Part shown: positions 50,921 through 57,890 of the stretch, one piece after another
Position numbering within the stretch: the stretch's first letter is position 1
Layout of the letters: every line of letters starts with the position of its first letter
Origin: Rubrivivax sp.
Lineage (GTDB): Bacteria; Pseudomonadota; Gammaproteobacteria; Burkholderiales; Burkholderiaceae_C
Direction: 5' to 3'
Assembly: GCA_021300575.1 (NCBI GenBank)
Contig: JAJTDM010000052.1
Span: 1 to 57,890 of the forward strand
DNA length: 57,890 bases
Notes under the pieces: generated by a model
What the model saw: only the letters and a program-made list of their open reading frames with translations
The model's database searches: none
Told to the model about the DNA's origin: nothing
Program-made: the position numbers and the translations under genes

Positions 50921-51849
50921 CGTCTGGCCGCCTGCAGCAGCTCGCGGAGCAGGCCGTCCATCCACAGAACCAACTCCTTCTCACCTGCGTCTTCAGGCAC
51001 CGTCGCCGGCAACACCAGCAAAGGGACCACTGCCGTGCCGCGTGCAGCCAACTGCGCCGTCAGCCACCGGCCCGGGCGTGGATCCTGGTAGGCGGAGATC
51101 ACCACAGCCAGCGGTGGCTTGCCGCGCAGACCCTCGAGCAGCCGTTGCAGATGCCCCGGCGTGGGCGACATGCCAGGCTTGGGCTCGAGGTCGGCCACCT
51201 GCTTCATGCCAAGCCAATGCCACAGGTATCCGAACCCCGTGTGTTGAGCCGCCACCTGCTGCCCGCGCAAAGGCGCGGCGCGCGCTTCCCACTCGGCCAC
51301 CTGCTGGCGCCAGCGGGTCTCAAAGGCCGTGCGGCGCTGCTCGATGGCGGCGCGCTCGGCTGGCGCTTCCTTGCCCAGCCGCTCGCTCAGTTCACGCGCC
51401 ACCACGAGCATGTTGCGAGGATCCACGTGCAAGTGTGGATTGCCCTCGGCATGCACGTCGCCGGCCCAGGGCGTGCCGATGGCACCGGGCTGGGGATCGA
51501 TCAGCACCACGTGGTCCGACGCAAAGAAGACATCGCGCGCGCGAGCGTTGCCAGCACGCTCCTGCAAGGTGGGCAACCAACCCGACTCCAGCGACGCGCC
51601 AGTGCACACCGCCAGATCGGCAGCGCGCAGCTGGGCAATGAGGGCGGGCCGAGCCTCGATGTGATGCGGGTCTTGCCCCACATGCGTGGCCACATGCACA
51701 CGCGCCGCAGGCATCAGCACCCGTGTGAGCGCAGCCCACTCTGGCTCGCACGCGAACACCGTGAACGCGGCTGCGGGCGTGACCAGCCAAGACCCGACGA
51801 GTCCCAACAGACCCGCGCCAAGAATCCTGAGGGGGGGTTTAGTAGGCAT
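50917..51849 (-). CDS. metal ABC transporter substrate-binding protein (zinc, ZnuA-like)
   Basis: This is a 310-residue periplasmic cluster A-I binding protein with a signal peptide (GSWLVTPAAAFT). The zinc-site His residues are in GQDPHHIEARP, NPHLHVDPRN and AAQHTGFGYLWHW, with Asp in SAYQDPR. There is no His-rich loop, unlike typical ZnuA. The ATG at 51849 is chosen; it overlaps the end of the outer-membrane gene by 11 bases. Confidence 0.87.
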   Translation of the reverse strand: MPTKPPLRILGAGLLGLVGSWLVTPAAAFTVFACEPEWAALTRVLMPAARVHVATHVGQDPHHIEARPALIAQLRAADLAVCTGASLESGWLPTLQERAGNARARDVFFASDHVVLIDPQPGAIGTPWAGDVHAEGNPHLHVDPRNMLVVARELSERLGKEAPAERAAIEQRRTAFETRWRQQVAEWEARAAPLRGQQVAAQHTGFGYLWHWLGMKQVADLEPKPGMSPTPGHLQRLLEGLRGKPPLAVVISAYQDPRPGRWLTAQLAARGTAVVPLLVLPATVPEDAGEKELVLWMDGLLRELLQAARR

Positions 51850-52990
51850 GGGCACCATGCGCCCCAAAGGCCAGCACATACTGCAGTTGCACCGAGCGCT
51901 TGGCCGGGTTCTCGAACCCCACGGCGTCGCGTTGGGTGGTGAACTGCAGGCGCAGCGACTGCATGTGGCTGGGCTTCCAGGCCACCATCACCACGCGCTC
52001 ACGCAGCAGCACGCTGTCGAAGTGATCCCCATGCGGCATGCGTGCGCGTAGCCAATCAGCCCGCGCGCCAATCTCCCAGTCCGGACGGAAGCGCCACACC
52101 ACCGTGACGGCGTTGGCCTCGTGCTTGTCCCGTGACGTGGCGAACTGGCCGAGCCCCGCAATGCGTGCTGCCTCAAAACCCACCCGCACCTGCTGGTCGC
52201 GGTTGTTGCCGCCTGGTGCCCACTTCCATGTGGCGTCGATCATCCACGTCTTGCGGCCACTGAACTGCGCACCGTGGGCATGCTCATGGTCGTGGTGTCC
52301 GTGAGCCTCTTCGCCCCCTTCCTCGTGCTCGTGTTCTTCCACAACCGCCTCGCGTCGACTGCGGATGTGCGACAGACCCAACTGCCAGCTGTGCGAGCGG
52401 TTCAGGTCAGCACCCGTCTTAACCACGAGCGTGGCGATGCCTGGATTGCGCGATGGGCGCACCACTTCTTCCACCAGCCGCTTTCCGCTAAAGGCCTCGA
52501 CCCCAAGCAGCAGGTAGAACGGCGTCGGTGCGGTCCAGTTGAGGCGCACACCGTCGTCGTTCCAGTGTCCACCGAAAAAGCCGCGATACAGCAGAGGTCG
52601 CTCGACGAAGTCGTCGGCATGCGGATGCTGCTGGTTGAGGTAGCCGATCTGGGACGCGAAGCGCCCTGCTCGCACCTGAAGCCCGCCAGGCAGGCGCGTG
52701 GTTTCCAGCCACGCCTCTTCGACGCCCCGCTCCAGTCTGCCTTCGTGGGTGGCCAGCACCGCACCGAGGTGCGCCTTGAGCTGCGTCCCCAAAGGACCGC
52801 TGGCCGTCAGGTCGCTGTGGCCCAACTGCAGCCCCCGGTCACGCCCCCCCAGCGCCAGGGCGCGCGAGGTCTGCGTGAGGTCCAACACTGCGCCGAACTC
52901 CCACTCCCCCAACGATCGCGCAGCAGCGCCGCCAGCCGCGACTGCCAGGGCAAGGGCCAGTGGCAAACTCCGTCTTCCCGCAAGCTTCAT
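51839..52990 (-). CDS. outer-membrane beta-barrel protein with His-rich loop (zinc-cluster porin candidate)
   Basis: This is a 383-residue exported protein with a signal peptide (GGAAARSLGEW) and alternating hydrophobic strands typical of a 16-18-strand barrel, ending ...LQYVLAFGAHGAHAY with an aromatic last residue. A predicted loop near residue 215 is very His/Glu-rich (EEHEHEEGGEEAHGHHDHEH). It has no TonB box or plug domain. I infer a zinc-selective outer-membrane pore for this operon. GGAGGT lies 7 bases before the ATG at 52990. Confidence 0.7.
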   Translation of the reverse strand: MKLAGRRSLPLALALAVAAGGAAARSLGEWEFGAVLDLTQTSRALALGGRDRGLQLGHSDLTASGPLGTQLKAHLGAVLATHEGRLERGVEEAWLETTRLPGGLQVRAGRFASQIGYLNQQHPHADDFVERPLLYRGFFGGHWNDDGVRLNWTAPTPFYLLLGVEAFSGKRLVEEVVRPSRNPGIATLVVKTGADLNRSHSWQLGLSHIRSRREAVVEEHEHEEGGEEAHGHHDHEHAHGAQFSGRKTWMIDATWKWAPGGNNRDQQVRVGFEAARIAGLGQFATSRDKHEANAVTVVWRFRPDWEIGARADWLRARMPHGDHFDSVLLRERVVMVAWKPSHMQSLRLQFTTQRDAVGFENPAKRSVQLQYVLAFGAHGAHAY

Positions 52991-53012
52991 CATGACCACC
53001 TCCTTGACTCCG

Positions 53013-54326
53013 TCAGCGCGTGATGCCTAGCCATGCAAGGGCCGAAGGCGAGTAGCCCAGGTCGCGCCGCGTCACCACGGCACCCGTGTTGCTGTTGACC
53101 ACCACCAGTTGCCGGGCCACGGGGTCGGTGAGGTAGATCTCGTCACGGGCCCCGTTGGCCGCCAGGGCCGGCCAGGGCGCCGCAGCCGGCATGGCGGGAA
53201 TGGCCCCCGTCACGCGGGAGAGCTTGGTCCAGGCCCCCGCCTGCCACTGGGACACGGTCAGGGTGCCCTGGTCATCCAGGATGAAGAAGCGCTGACCGCT
53301 TCGGTCAAAGCTGTGTGCTCGCCGGACCCGGCCCGTCGTCCAGCCATCCGGCGTGAAGCCACCCACCGTGGCGGACTGTCCATTGACGGCGTAGAAGCGC
53401 GTGGTCACGGGCGACGGTGGGGCGCCCTCCGAGGCGATACCGATGAACTGGTCGGGCAGCCGCGGGTGTCCCGCGATGGTGCCCACCCGCAGGGGAGTGG
53501 CCAGCAACTGACCGTCACTGACCGTCGTAGCCGCGAGGTGGCGCACCAGCAGCATGCCGTTGATGCAGCCGGTCAGTGTGCTGTCGCCCGAACTGAAACT
53601 GCCATGCATGCCGTTGCAACGCGTTGGCAGTTCGCGCACGAGGCTCAAGGCATTGCCGCTGCGCTGATGCAGCACCAGGTGGGTGGGAAGCGTATCGGCC
53701 GCATCGGCAGCGCGCGCAGACACCAGCAGCTTGTTGCCCATGGGCTCGGCCAGCCCATGCAGCGGTGCGCTCAGCTCCAGCGATGCCGTCGTGGCCGCCG
53801 AGCCTATGGAAGCATCGGTGAGCATGCGAACCGCAGCATTGCGCACCGGGGCGGTGGTGTCGCCGTCCATGAAGATGGCCGCCTGGACACCGGGTTGCAC
53901 GTCGTAGTGGGTAGGACGCGGACCGTTCACCACGAAGGCGATGGCCTTGGAAGCCTGCTTGTAGTCGTGCAGGTGGTCGCCATGATCTTCCTGGTAGATA
54001 CCACCATCGACGAACTGCACCCGGTCCTGCAGGCGCTGCGGCAGCACGGCGTAGCGGCCGCCCGGGCTGGCGTACACGGCCGAGGGCACGCTGGTCATCA
54101 CGTGGCTGGCTTCCACGCTGCCGCTGTCCAGGTCGTGTATTCGGACCGTGCTGGCATTGGCTTCCGTAACAGCCAACCGGCCCGCGGTGTCGATGTAGAC
54201 GTTCACGTGGTCGTCCTTGTCCTGGCTGTCGACACCGCCGCCGCAGGCCGACACCAGCAGGGCCACGCCCAGGCTGGCCATCAGCGATAGGGGATTCAGC
54301 AGGGACTTCAGCAAGGGGGTTCGCAT
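53013..54326 (-). CDS. aztD: zinc metallochaperone AztD-like, lipoprotein
   Basis: This is a 437-residue beta-propeller protein with a lipoprotein signal (ALLVSACGGGV) and the His-rich metal loop YQEDHGDHLHDYKQ. AztD is a periplasmic zinc metallochaperone that passes Zn2+ to the AztC binding protein. Repeated blade segments (VPSAVYASPGGRYAVL, GRDEIYLTDPVARQLVVVN) are visible. AGAGGA precedes the ATG. It heads an operon divergent from zur-aztABC, which strongly supports the assignment. Soluble AztD relatives exist; this one appears lipidated. Confidence 0.82.
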   Translation of the reverse strand: MRTPLLKSLLNPLSLMASLGVALLVSACGGGVDSQDKDDHVNVYIDTAGRLAVTEANASTVRIHDLDSGSVEASHVMTSVPSAVYASPGGRYAVLPQRLQDRVQFVDGGIYQEDHGDHLHDYKQASKAIAFVVNGPRPTHYDVQPGVQAAIFMDGDTTAPVRNAAVRMLTDASIGSAATTASLELSAPLHGLAEPMGNKLLVSARAADAADTLPTHLVLHQRSGNALSLVRELPTRCNGMHGSFSSGDSTLTGCINGMLLVRHLAATTVSDGQLLATPLRVGTIAGHPRLPDQFIGIASEGAPPSPVTTRFYAVNGQSATVGGFTPDGWTTGRVRRAHSFDRSGQRFFILDDQGTLTVSQWQAGAWTKLSRVTGAIPAMPAAAPWPALAANGARDEIYLTDPVARQLVVVNSNTGAVVTRRDLGYSPSALAWLGITR

Positions 54327-54625
54327 GTTGTGATCCTCTAGGTCAGGGAGATGGCTTGTGATCGGTCGGCTTGGACGGTAGGATCTGGCTACCGAACATT
54401 GTATTGAGTATGCATTATCATTTGGGATCGTACAACCCCCTAAAGCCGCAACGCACCTGTAACGCCATCCGAGGGGTCCCGCACGCTGCAGCCAAGCTAC
54501 CTGCGAATCCCGGTTCGCGTCTGCGTCGCGGAGCACACATGGCTGGTGGTGCAGCGGTCACCAGGGCGAGCGTGCTCTGGTTCATGCGCTATTCCCCTCC
54601 CCCTGACTTCCTGTAACCTCCATGC
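54327..54625. promoter_or_regulatory. divergent aztD/zur promoter region
   Basis: On the minus strand, TTGTAC (-35, 54435-54430) and CATACT (-10, 54412-54407) are 17 bases apart, a plausible aztD promoter. The spacer and flanks hold an AT-rich stretch with a Fur/Zur-like half-site (ATGATAATGCAT on the minus strand). No other gene is seen in these 299 bases. Confidence 0.4.
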
Positions 54626-55063
54626 ATGGAACGCAACACCCGCCAGCGCAGCGCCATCCGCGACGCGATTGCTCAAGCCCAGCGCCCGCTGCTGCCGCAG
54701 GAGGTGCTGGAGGCCGCCCGCACAGAAGTGCCCGGGCTGGGCATCGCCACGGTTTACCGCAATCTCAAGGCGCTGGTCGAGGAAGGCGAACTCCAGGTCG
54801 TGAACCTGCCGGGCGAAAACCCGAGATTCGAGGTGGTGGGGCATCGGCATCACCACCATTTCCAGTGCCGCCAGTGCCAGCGGGTGTTCGACGTGCACGC
54901 CTGCCCCGGCGACCTGGGCCGGCTGGCGCCCCAGGGCTTCACGGTGGAAGACCACGACCTGACGCTGTACGGGCGCTGCAGCGACTGCACGCCTTCCAAG
55001 GCGCACCTCTCACCGACCGAGACAACACGCGCTCCGCGCCGTTCGGGCGCTTCGGCCGCCTAG
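54626..55063 (+). CDS. zur: Fur-family zinc regulator (Zur)
   Basis: This is a 145-residue Fur-family protein: winged helix with IATVYRNLKALVEEGELQVV, regulatory His run GHRHHHHFQC and two Cys pairs (CRQC; GRCSDC) for structural zinc. The operon position, directly ahead of aztABC, supports Zur rather than Fur. It would bind Zn2+ and repress both divergent operons. The C-terminal 25 residues are a low-complexity tail. Confidence 0.88.
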   Translation: MERNTRQRSAIRDAIAQAQRPLLPQEVLEAARTEVPGLGIATVYRNLKALVEEGELQVVNLPGENPRFEVVGHRHHHHFQCRQCQRVFDVHACPGDLGRLAPQGFTVEDHDLTLYGRCSDCTPSKAHLSPTETTRAPRRSGASAA

Positions 55064-55079
55064 CCGCAGGAGCCAGCGC

Positions 55080-55169
55080 GTGCTGACCGCCGGCTTGGCG
55101 GTCCGGCTGCTGTGGGCCTCGGCATTGGTGGCGCTGCTGTGGGTGGCCGTGGCCTGGGCGCTGACATGA
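55080..55169 (+). CDS. 29-residue single-pass membrane peptide coupled to aztA
   Basis: A GTG start with AGGAG 7 bases upstream begins a 30-codon frame reading MLTAGLAVRLLWASALVALL then WVAVAWALT. This is one long hydrophobic helix with a single Arg. Its stop overlaps the aztA start (ATGA), and it begins 16 bases after zur. The tight spacing and good ribosome-binding site argue for real translation. I do not recognise a family. It could be a small regulator of the Zn transporter or simply a coupling leader. Confidence 0.6.
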   Translation: MLTAGLAVRLLWASALVALLWVAVAWALT

Positions 55170-55936
55170 CGCAGGCCTCCACCCCCACCGGCCTCGAAGA
55201 CACCCCCGCCCTGATGCGGCTGCACAACCTCACCGTGTCCTACCGGGGTCATCCTGCCGTGCACCACCTGAGCGGCGCTTTCGCCAGCGGCAGGATGACG
55301 GCGGTCGTCGGGCCCAACGGCGCGGGCAAGAGCACGCTGCTGGCGGCGCTGGGAGGCTCGCTGCGGTCGTTCGAAGGCCGGATCGAGCAGCCTGCCTCGC
55401 TGCGTCGCGCCTACCTTCCGCAGGTGTCGACCATGGACCGAGCCTTTCCGATGAGGGTGCACGAAGTGGTGGCCATGGGCCTGTGGTCGCGCATCGGCAG
55501 CTTCGGCGGGCTGCACCGGGAAGACCGAAGCGCGGTCAGCGACGCCCTGGCGGCGGTGGGGCTCACCGGCTTCGAGAAACGCTGGATGGGCGAACTCTCG
55601 GCAGGCCAGGCCCAGCGGGTGCTGTTCGCGCGCGTGCTGCTGCAGGATGCGGAGTTGATCCTGCTGGACGAGCCCTTCAATGCCATCGACTCGCGCACCA
55701 CGGCGGACCTGCTGGCGCTGCTGCACCGCTGGCAGCACGAGCAGCGCACCGTGATCGCCGTGCTGCACGACCTGGAGCAGGTGCGCGAGCACTTCGAGGA
55801 AGCGCTGCTGCTGGCGCGGGAGGGCGTAGCCTGGGGTCCGACGGCCGACGTGCTGCGCGCGGAGAACCTGTTCAAGGCCCGCCAGATGGCCCAGGCCTGG
55901 GACGACCAGGCCCCGATCTGCAAGGTGGCGGCATGA
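55166..55936 (+). CDS. aztA: zinc ABC transporter ATPase (AztA/ZnuC-like)
   Basis: This is a 256-residue ABC ATPase: Walker A GPNGAGKST, Q-loop AYLPQV, signature ELSAGQAQRVLFARVL (SAGQ variant of SGGQ), Walker B LILLDEPFNAID and switch His in VLHDLEQV. It powers Zn2+ import with AztB and AztC. The start overlaps the small ORF, and the end overlaps aztB (ATGA). It is the only metal-type ATPase in the window. Confidence 0.9.
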   Translation: MTQASTPTGLEDTPALMRLHNLTVSYRGHPAVHHLSGAFASGRMTAVVGPNGAGKSTLLAALGGSLRSFEGRIEQPASLRRAYLPQVSTMDRAFPMRVHEVVAMGLWSRIGSFGGLHREDRSAVSDALAAVGLTGFEKRWMGELSAGQAQRVLFARVLLQDAELILLDEPFNAIDSRTTADLLALLHRWQHEQRTVIAVLHDLEQVREHFEEALLLAREGVAWGPTADVLRAENLFKARQMAQAWDDQAPICKVAA

Positions 55937-56799
55937 CAGGCTGGGCAGAACCCTTCACCGAGTTCGCCTTCATGCGCCGCGCGCTGGTGGCCACGCTGGC
56001 CCTGGCGGTGGGCTGCGCCCCCATCGGCTGCGTGCTGGTGCTGCGGCGCATGAGCCTGGTGGGCGATGCCATGGCCCATGCGGTGCTGCCGGGTGCCGCC
56101 GCAGGCTTTCTGCTGGCGGGCATGTCGCTGCCGGCCATGAGCGCGGGGGGCTTCGTGGCTGCACTGGCGGTGGCGCTGGCAGCGGGTTTCGTCACGCGCT
56201 CAACCCCTCAGGGAGAGGATGCAAGCTTCGCCGCGTTCTACCTCATCGCCCTGGCGCTCGGTGTGCTGCTGGTGTCGCTGCGCGGCAGCCAGGTGGACCT
56301 GATGCACATGCTGTTTGGCAGCGTGCTGGCCGTCGATGACGCGGCCCTGCTGCAGATCGCCGCCGTGGCCAGCCTCACGCTGTGGGCCCTGGCGGGCATG
56401 TACCGGCCCCTGGTGCTGGAAAGCGCGGACCCTGGCTTTCTGCGCAGCGTGGGCGGCCCTGGTGCCACGGCGCATGTGCTGCTGCTGGTGCTGCTGGTGG
56501 CCAACCTGGTCAGCGCCTTCCAGGCGCTGGGCACGCTGATGGCCGTGGGCCTCATGATGCTGCCCGCCGCTGCCGCCCGATTCTGGGTCGCCAGTCTGCC
56601 GGCCATGGCGGCCTGCGCGGTGCTCATCGCAGCCGCCAGCGGCGTGGCCGGGCTGCTGCTGAGCTACCACGCCGAATTGCCCTCAGGCCCCTGCATCGTG
56701 CTCGTCTGTGGCGCCTTCTACGTGGCCTCGGTGCTCCTGGGCTCCAGGGAAGGCATCGTCACACGTCGCGTGCTGGCCAGAACTCACCTCACCCGCTGA
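55933..56799 (+). CDS. aztB: zinc ABC transporter permease (AztB)
   Basis: This is a 288-residue ABC-3 family permease with about eight segments: RRALVATLALAVGCAPIGCV, RRMSLVGDAMAHAVLPGAAA (the family signature) and FQALGTLMAVGLMMLPAAAA. It forms the membrane channel of the AztABC zinc importer. It is coupled to aztA. Confidence 0.9.
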   Translation: MTGWAEPFTEFAFMRRALVATLALAVGCAPIGCVLVLRRMSLVGDAMAHAVLPGAAAGFLLAGMSLPAMSAGGFVAALAVALAAGFVTRSTPQGEDASFAAFYLIALALGVLLVSLRGSQVDLMHMLFGSVLAVDDAALLQIAAVASLTLWALAGMYRPLVLESADPGFLRSVGGPGATAHVLLLVLLVANLVSAFQALGTLMAVGLMMLPAAAARFWVASLPAMAACAVLIAAASGVAGLLLSYHAELPSGPCIVLVCGAFYVASVLLGSREGIVTRRVLARTHLTR

Positions 56800-56804
56800 C
56801 TCCC

Positions 56805-57728
56805 ATGCACAACACGCCCTGTCCCTTGCTGAACCCACGCTGCTCCCGACGCGCCGTTCTGGTGGGCGGCGCCGCCGCCGGCCTGATCGGCCCGGCCTCC
56901 GGCCAGGCCCCAACGCCCGCGGCGCGTGTGGTGGCCAGCTTCTCCATCCTCGGGGACATGGCCCGCGAAGTGGCGCCGGCGGACATGGAGATCACGGCCC
57001 TGGTGGGGCCCGATGCCGACGCGCACGTCTACGCCCCCAGTCCGGCCGATGGCAGGCGTCTGGCGCAGGCCGACGTGGTGCTGGTCAACGGCCTCGGGTT
57101 CGAGGGTTGGATGCTCAGGATGGTGAAGGCCTCGGGCTACAAGGGCCCGGTGGTGGAAGCCACCGCAGGCATCCAGACCCGGCGTGGCGGCCACCACCAT
57201 GGCCAGGACCCTCATGCCTGGCAGGACCTGCGCAACGCCCGCACTTACGCCACCAACCTCGCAGCGGGCCTGGCAAAACGCTGGCCGCAGCGGCGAGACG
57301 AGATCGAGGCCCGGCAGCGCGAGTACGTCGCCCGCATCGACGCACTGGACGCCCAGGTTCGCCAGTGGCTGGACGCCGTGCCGCGAGCCCAGCGCCGGGT
57401 CATCACCTCGCATGACGCCTTCGGCTACTTCGGCGCTGCCTACGGCGTGGACTTCCTGGCGCCGCAGGGTTGGAGCACGCACAGTGAGCCCTCGGCGGCT
57501 GCTGTGGCCCGGCTGATCCGGCAGATCCGGCAGGAGGGCGTGCGCGCCCTGTTCGTCGAGAACATCAGCGACCCGCGGCTGATCGAGCGCATTGCGCGCG
57601 AGAGCGGCGTGCGCATCGGCGGCAAGCTGTATTCCGATGCTCTGTCCCGCCCAGACGGTCCGGCTGGGAGCTACCTCAAAATGATGGAACACAACGCCCG
57701 CAGCCTGGTGGCCGCGCTGCAGGCCTGA
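56805..57728 (+). CDS. aztC: zinc ABC transporter substrate-binding protein (AztC)
   Basis: This is a 307-residue cluster A-I binding protein. Zinc ligands are in GPDADAHVYAPSP, HGQDPHAWQDLRNA, TSHDAFGYFGAAYGV and KLYSDALSRPDG, with a short His loop RRGGHHHGQD. The N-terminus CSRRAVLVGGAAAGLIGPAS has a twin-arginine-like signal. It receives Zn2+ from AztD in the AztABCD model. The ATG at 56805 is 5 bases after the aztB stop. Confidence 0.9.
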   Translation: MHNTPCPLLNPRCSRRAVLVGGAAAGLIGPASGQAPTPAARVVASFSILGDMAREVAPADMEITALVGPDADAHVYAPSPADGRRLAQADVVLVNGLGFEGWMLRMVKASGYKGPVVEATAGIQTRRGGHHHGQDPHAWQDLRNARTYATNLAAGLAKRWPQRRDEIEARQREYVARIDALDAQVRQWLDAVPRAQRRVITSHDAFGYFGAAYGVDFLAPQGWSTHSEPSAAAVARLIRQIRQEGVRALFVENISDPRLIERIARESGVRIGGKLYSDALSRPDGPAGSYLKMMEHNARSLVAALQA

Positions 57729-57738
57729 GAGCTTGTCA

Positions 57739-57775
57739 CCCGTTCCCGCCCACCCGTTCCCGCCCACCCGTTCGC
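57739..57775. repeat. short tandem repeat after aztC
   Basis: The unit CACCCGTTCCCGCC occurs about 2.5 times in the gap after aztC. No function is inferred. Confidence 0.7.
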
Positions 57776-57830
57776 AGGAGATGTAATGGATGCCTCCCTC
57801 CCCACGGGGATTCGAACTGGAGCCTGGAGA

Positions 57831-57890
57831 TGAAGGGGCTGTTTGGTGGGTTTTCTTGCAGGCTATGCAAGGTGGACCCTCGAATGGCTA
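57831..57890 (+). other. possible start of a gene running off the right edge
   Basis: An ATG at 57831 with CTGGAG just upstream opens a frame to the window end (MKGLFGGFSCRLC...). It is too short to identify or to be sure it is coding. Confidence 0.2.

Noticed and set aside
57795..57840. tRNA-like GGGATTCGAACT near the right edge
   Set aside because: The T-arm-like loop has no matching stem and no cloverleaf can be drawn on either strand.

Overview
The window is high-GC DNA with short intergenic gaps and many ATGA stop/start overlaps. It encodes TapT (tRNA acp3U synthase), LrgAB, TRAP and EamA transporters, and intergenic repeats of a kind common in Comamonadaceae-like genomes. I read it as a chromosomal segment of a betaproteobacterium, probably order Burkholderiales. 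No rRNA, CRISPR array, phage module or replication origin is visible. Two tRNAs (Arg-CCT, Val-CAC) and one IS1634-type insertion sequence are present.

Layout. 1-2.4 kb: the start of an M20 amidohydrolase, lrgAB and an RraA-like gene. 2.5-7.5 kb: tapT followed by a periplasmic copper-resistance cluster (two small His-rich proteins, a TolC-type lipoprotein, a Tat-exported multicopper oxidase, a CusF-like protein). 7.6-13.8 kb: two toxin-antitoxin pairs, both tRNAs, two membrane proteins beside a broken TetR gene, and the IS. 13.9-16.5 kb: a suyA-suyB-(comC remnant)-pfkB operon. 16.7-22.5 kb: a DUF3095 remnant, a membrane-tethered solute-binding protein coupled to a MASE1-PAS-GGDEF cyclase, a BLUF photoreceptor and an ABC exporter. 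22.6-31.1 kb: a BcsL/CelD-like acyltransferase, a dikinase-like protein, a lipoprotein hydrolase, a TRAP system with a broken binding-protein gene, and a class II aldolase. 31.3-41.1 kb: NhaR-like and Rrf2 regulators, an iclR-cobS-(TA)-cobT operon divergent from xsc, a long inverted-repeat element, and ackA. 41.3-49.1 kb: another TA pair, a LysR gene divergent from a soeABC-type molybdoenzyme operon, and an EamA permease. 49.1-57.7 kb: a divergent zinc-homeostasis region.

How the genes fit together. The central theme is organosulfonate dissimilation. SuyAB would cleave sulfolactate to pyruvate and sulfite. Xsc would cleave sulfoacetaldehyde to acetyl phosphate and sulfite, and AckA would turn the acetyl phosphate into acetate and ATP. 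The cytoplasmically oriented SoeABC complex would oxidise the sulfite released by both lyases. The sulfolactate dehydrogenase-like gene that should link the two branches survives only as a frameshifted internal-deletion remnant. The least explained part is a CobS/CobT-type AAA+ ATPase and VWA pair, with no CobN in the window, co-transcribed with the IclR regulator opposite xsc and interrupted by a translationally coupled AbrB/PIN module.

The zinc region has a Zur-smallORF-AztABC operon facing an AztD-porin-SBP-permease-CobW operon that has no ATPase of its own. A new-looking 29-residue membrane peptide is coupled to the ATPase gene aztA. At least four genes (tetR, dctP, comC, DUF3095) carry out-of-frame internal deletions or frameshifts. 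This is either active gene decay or an assembly artefact and should be checked against reads.
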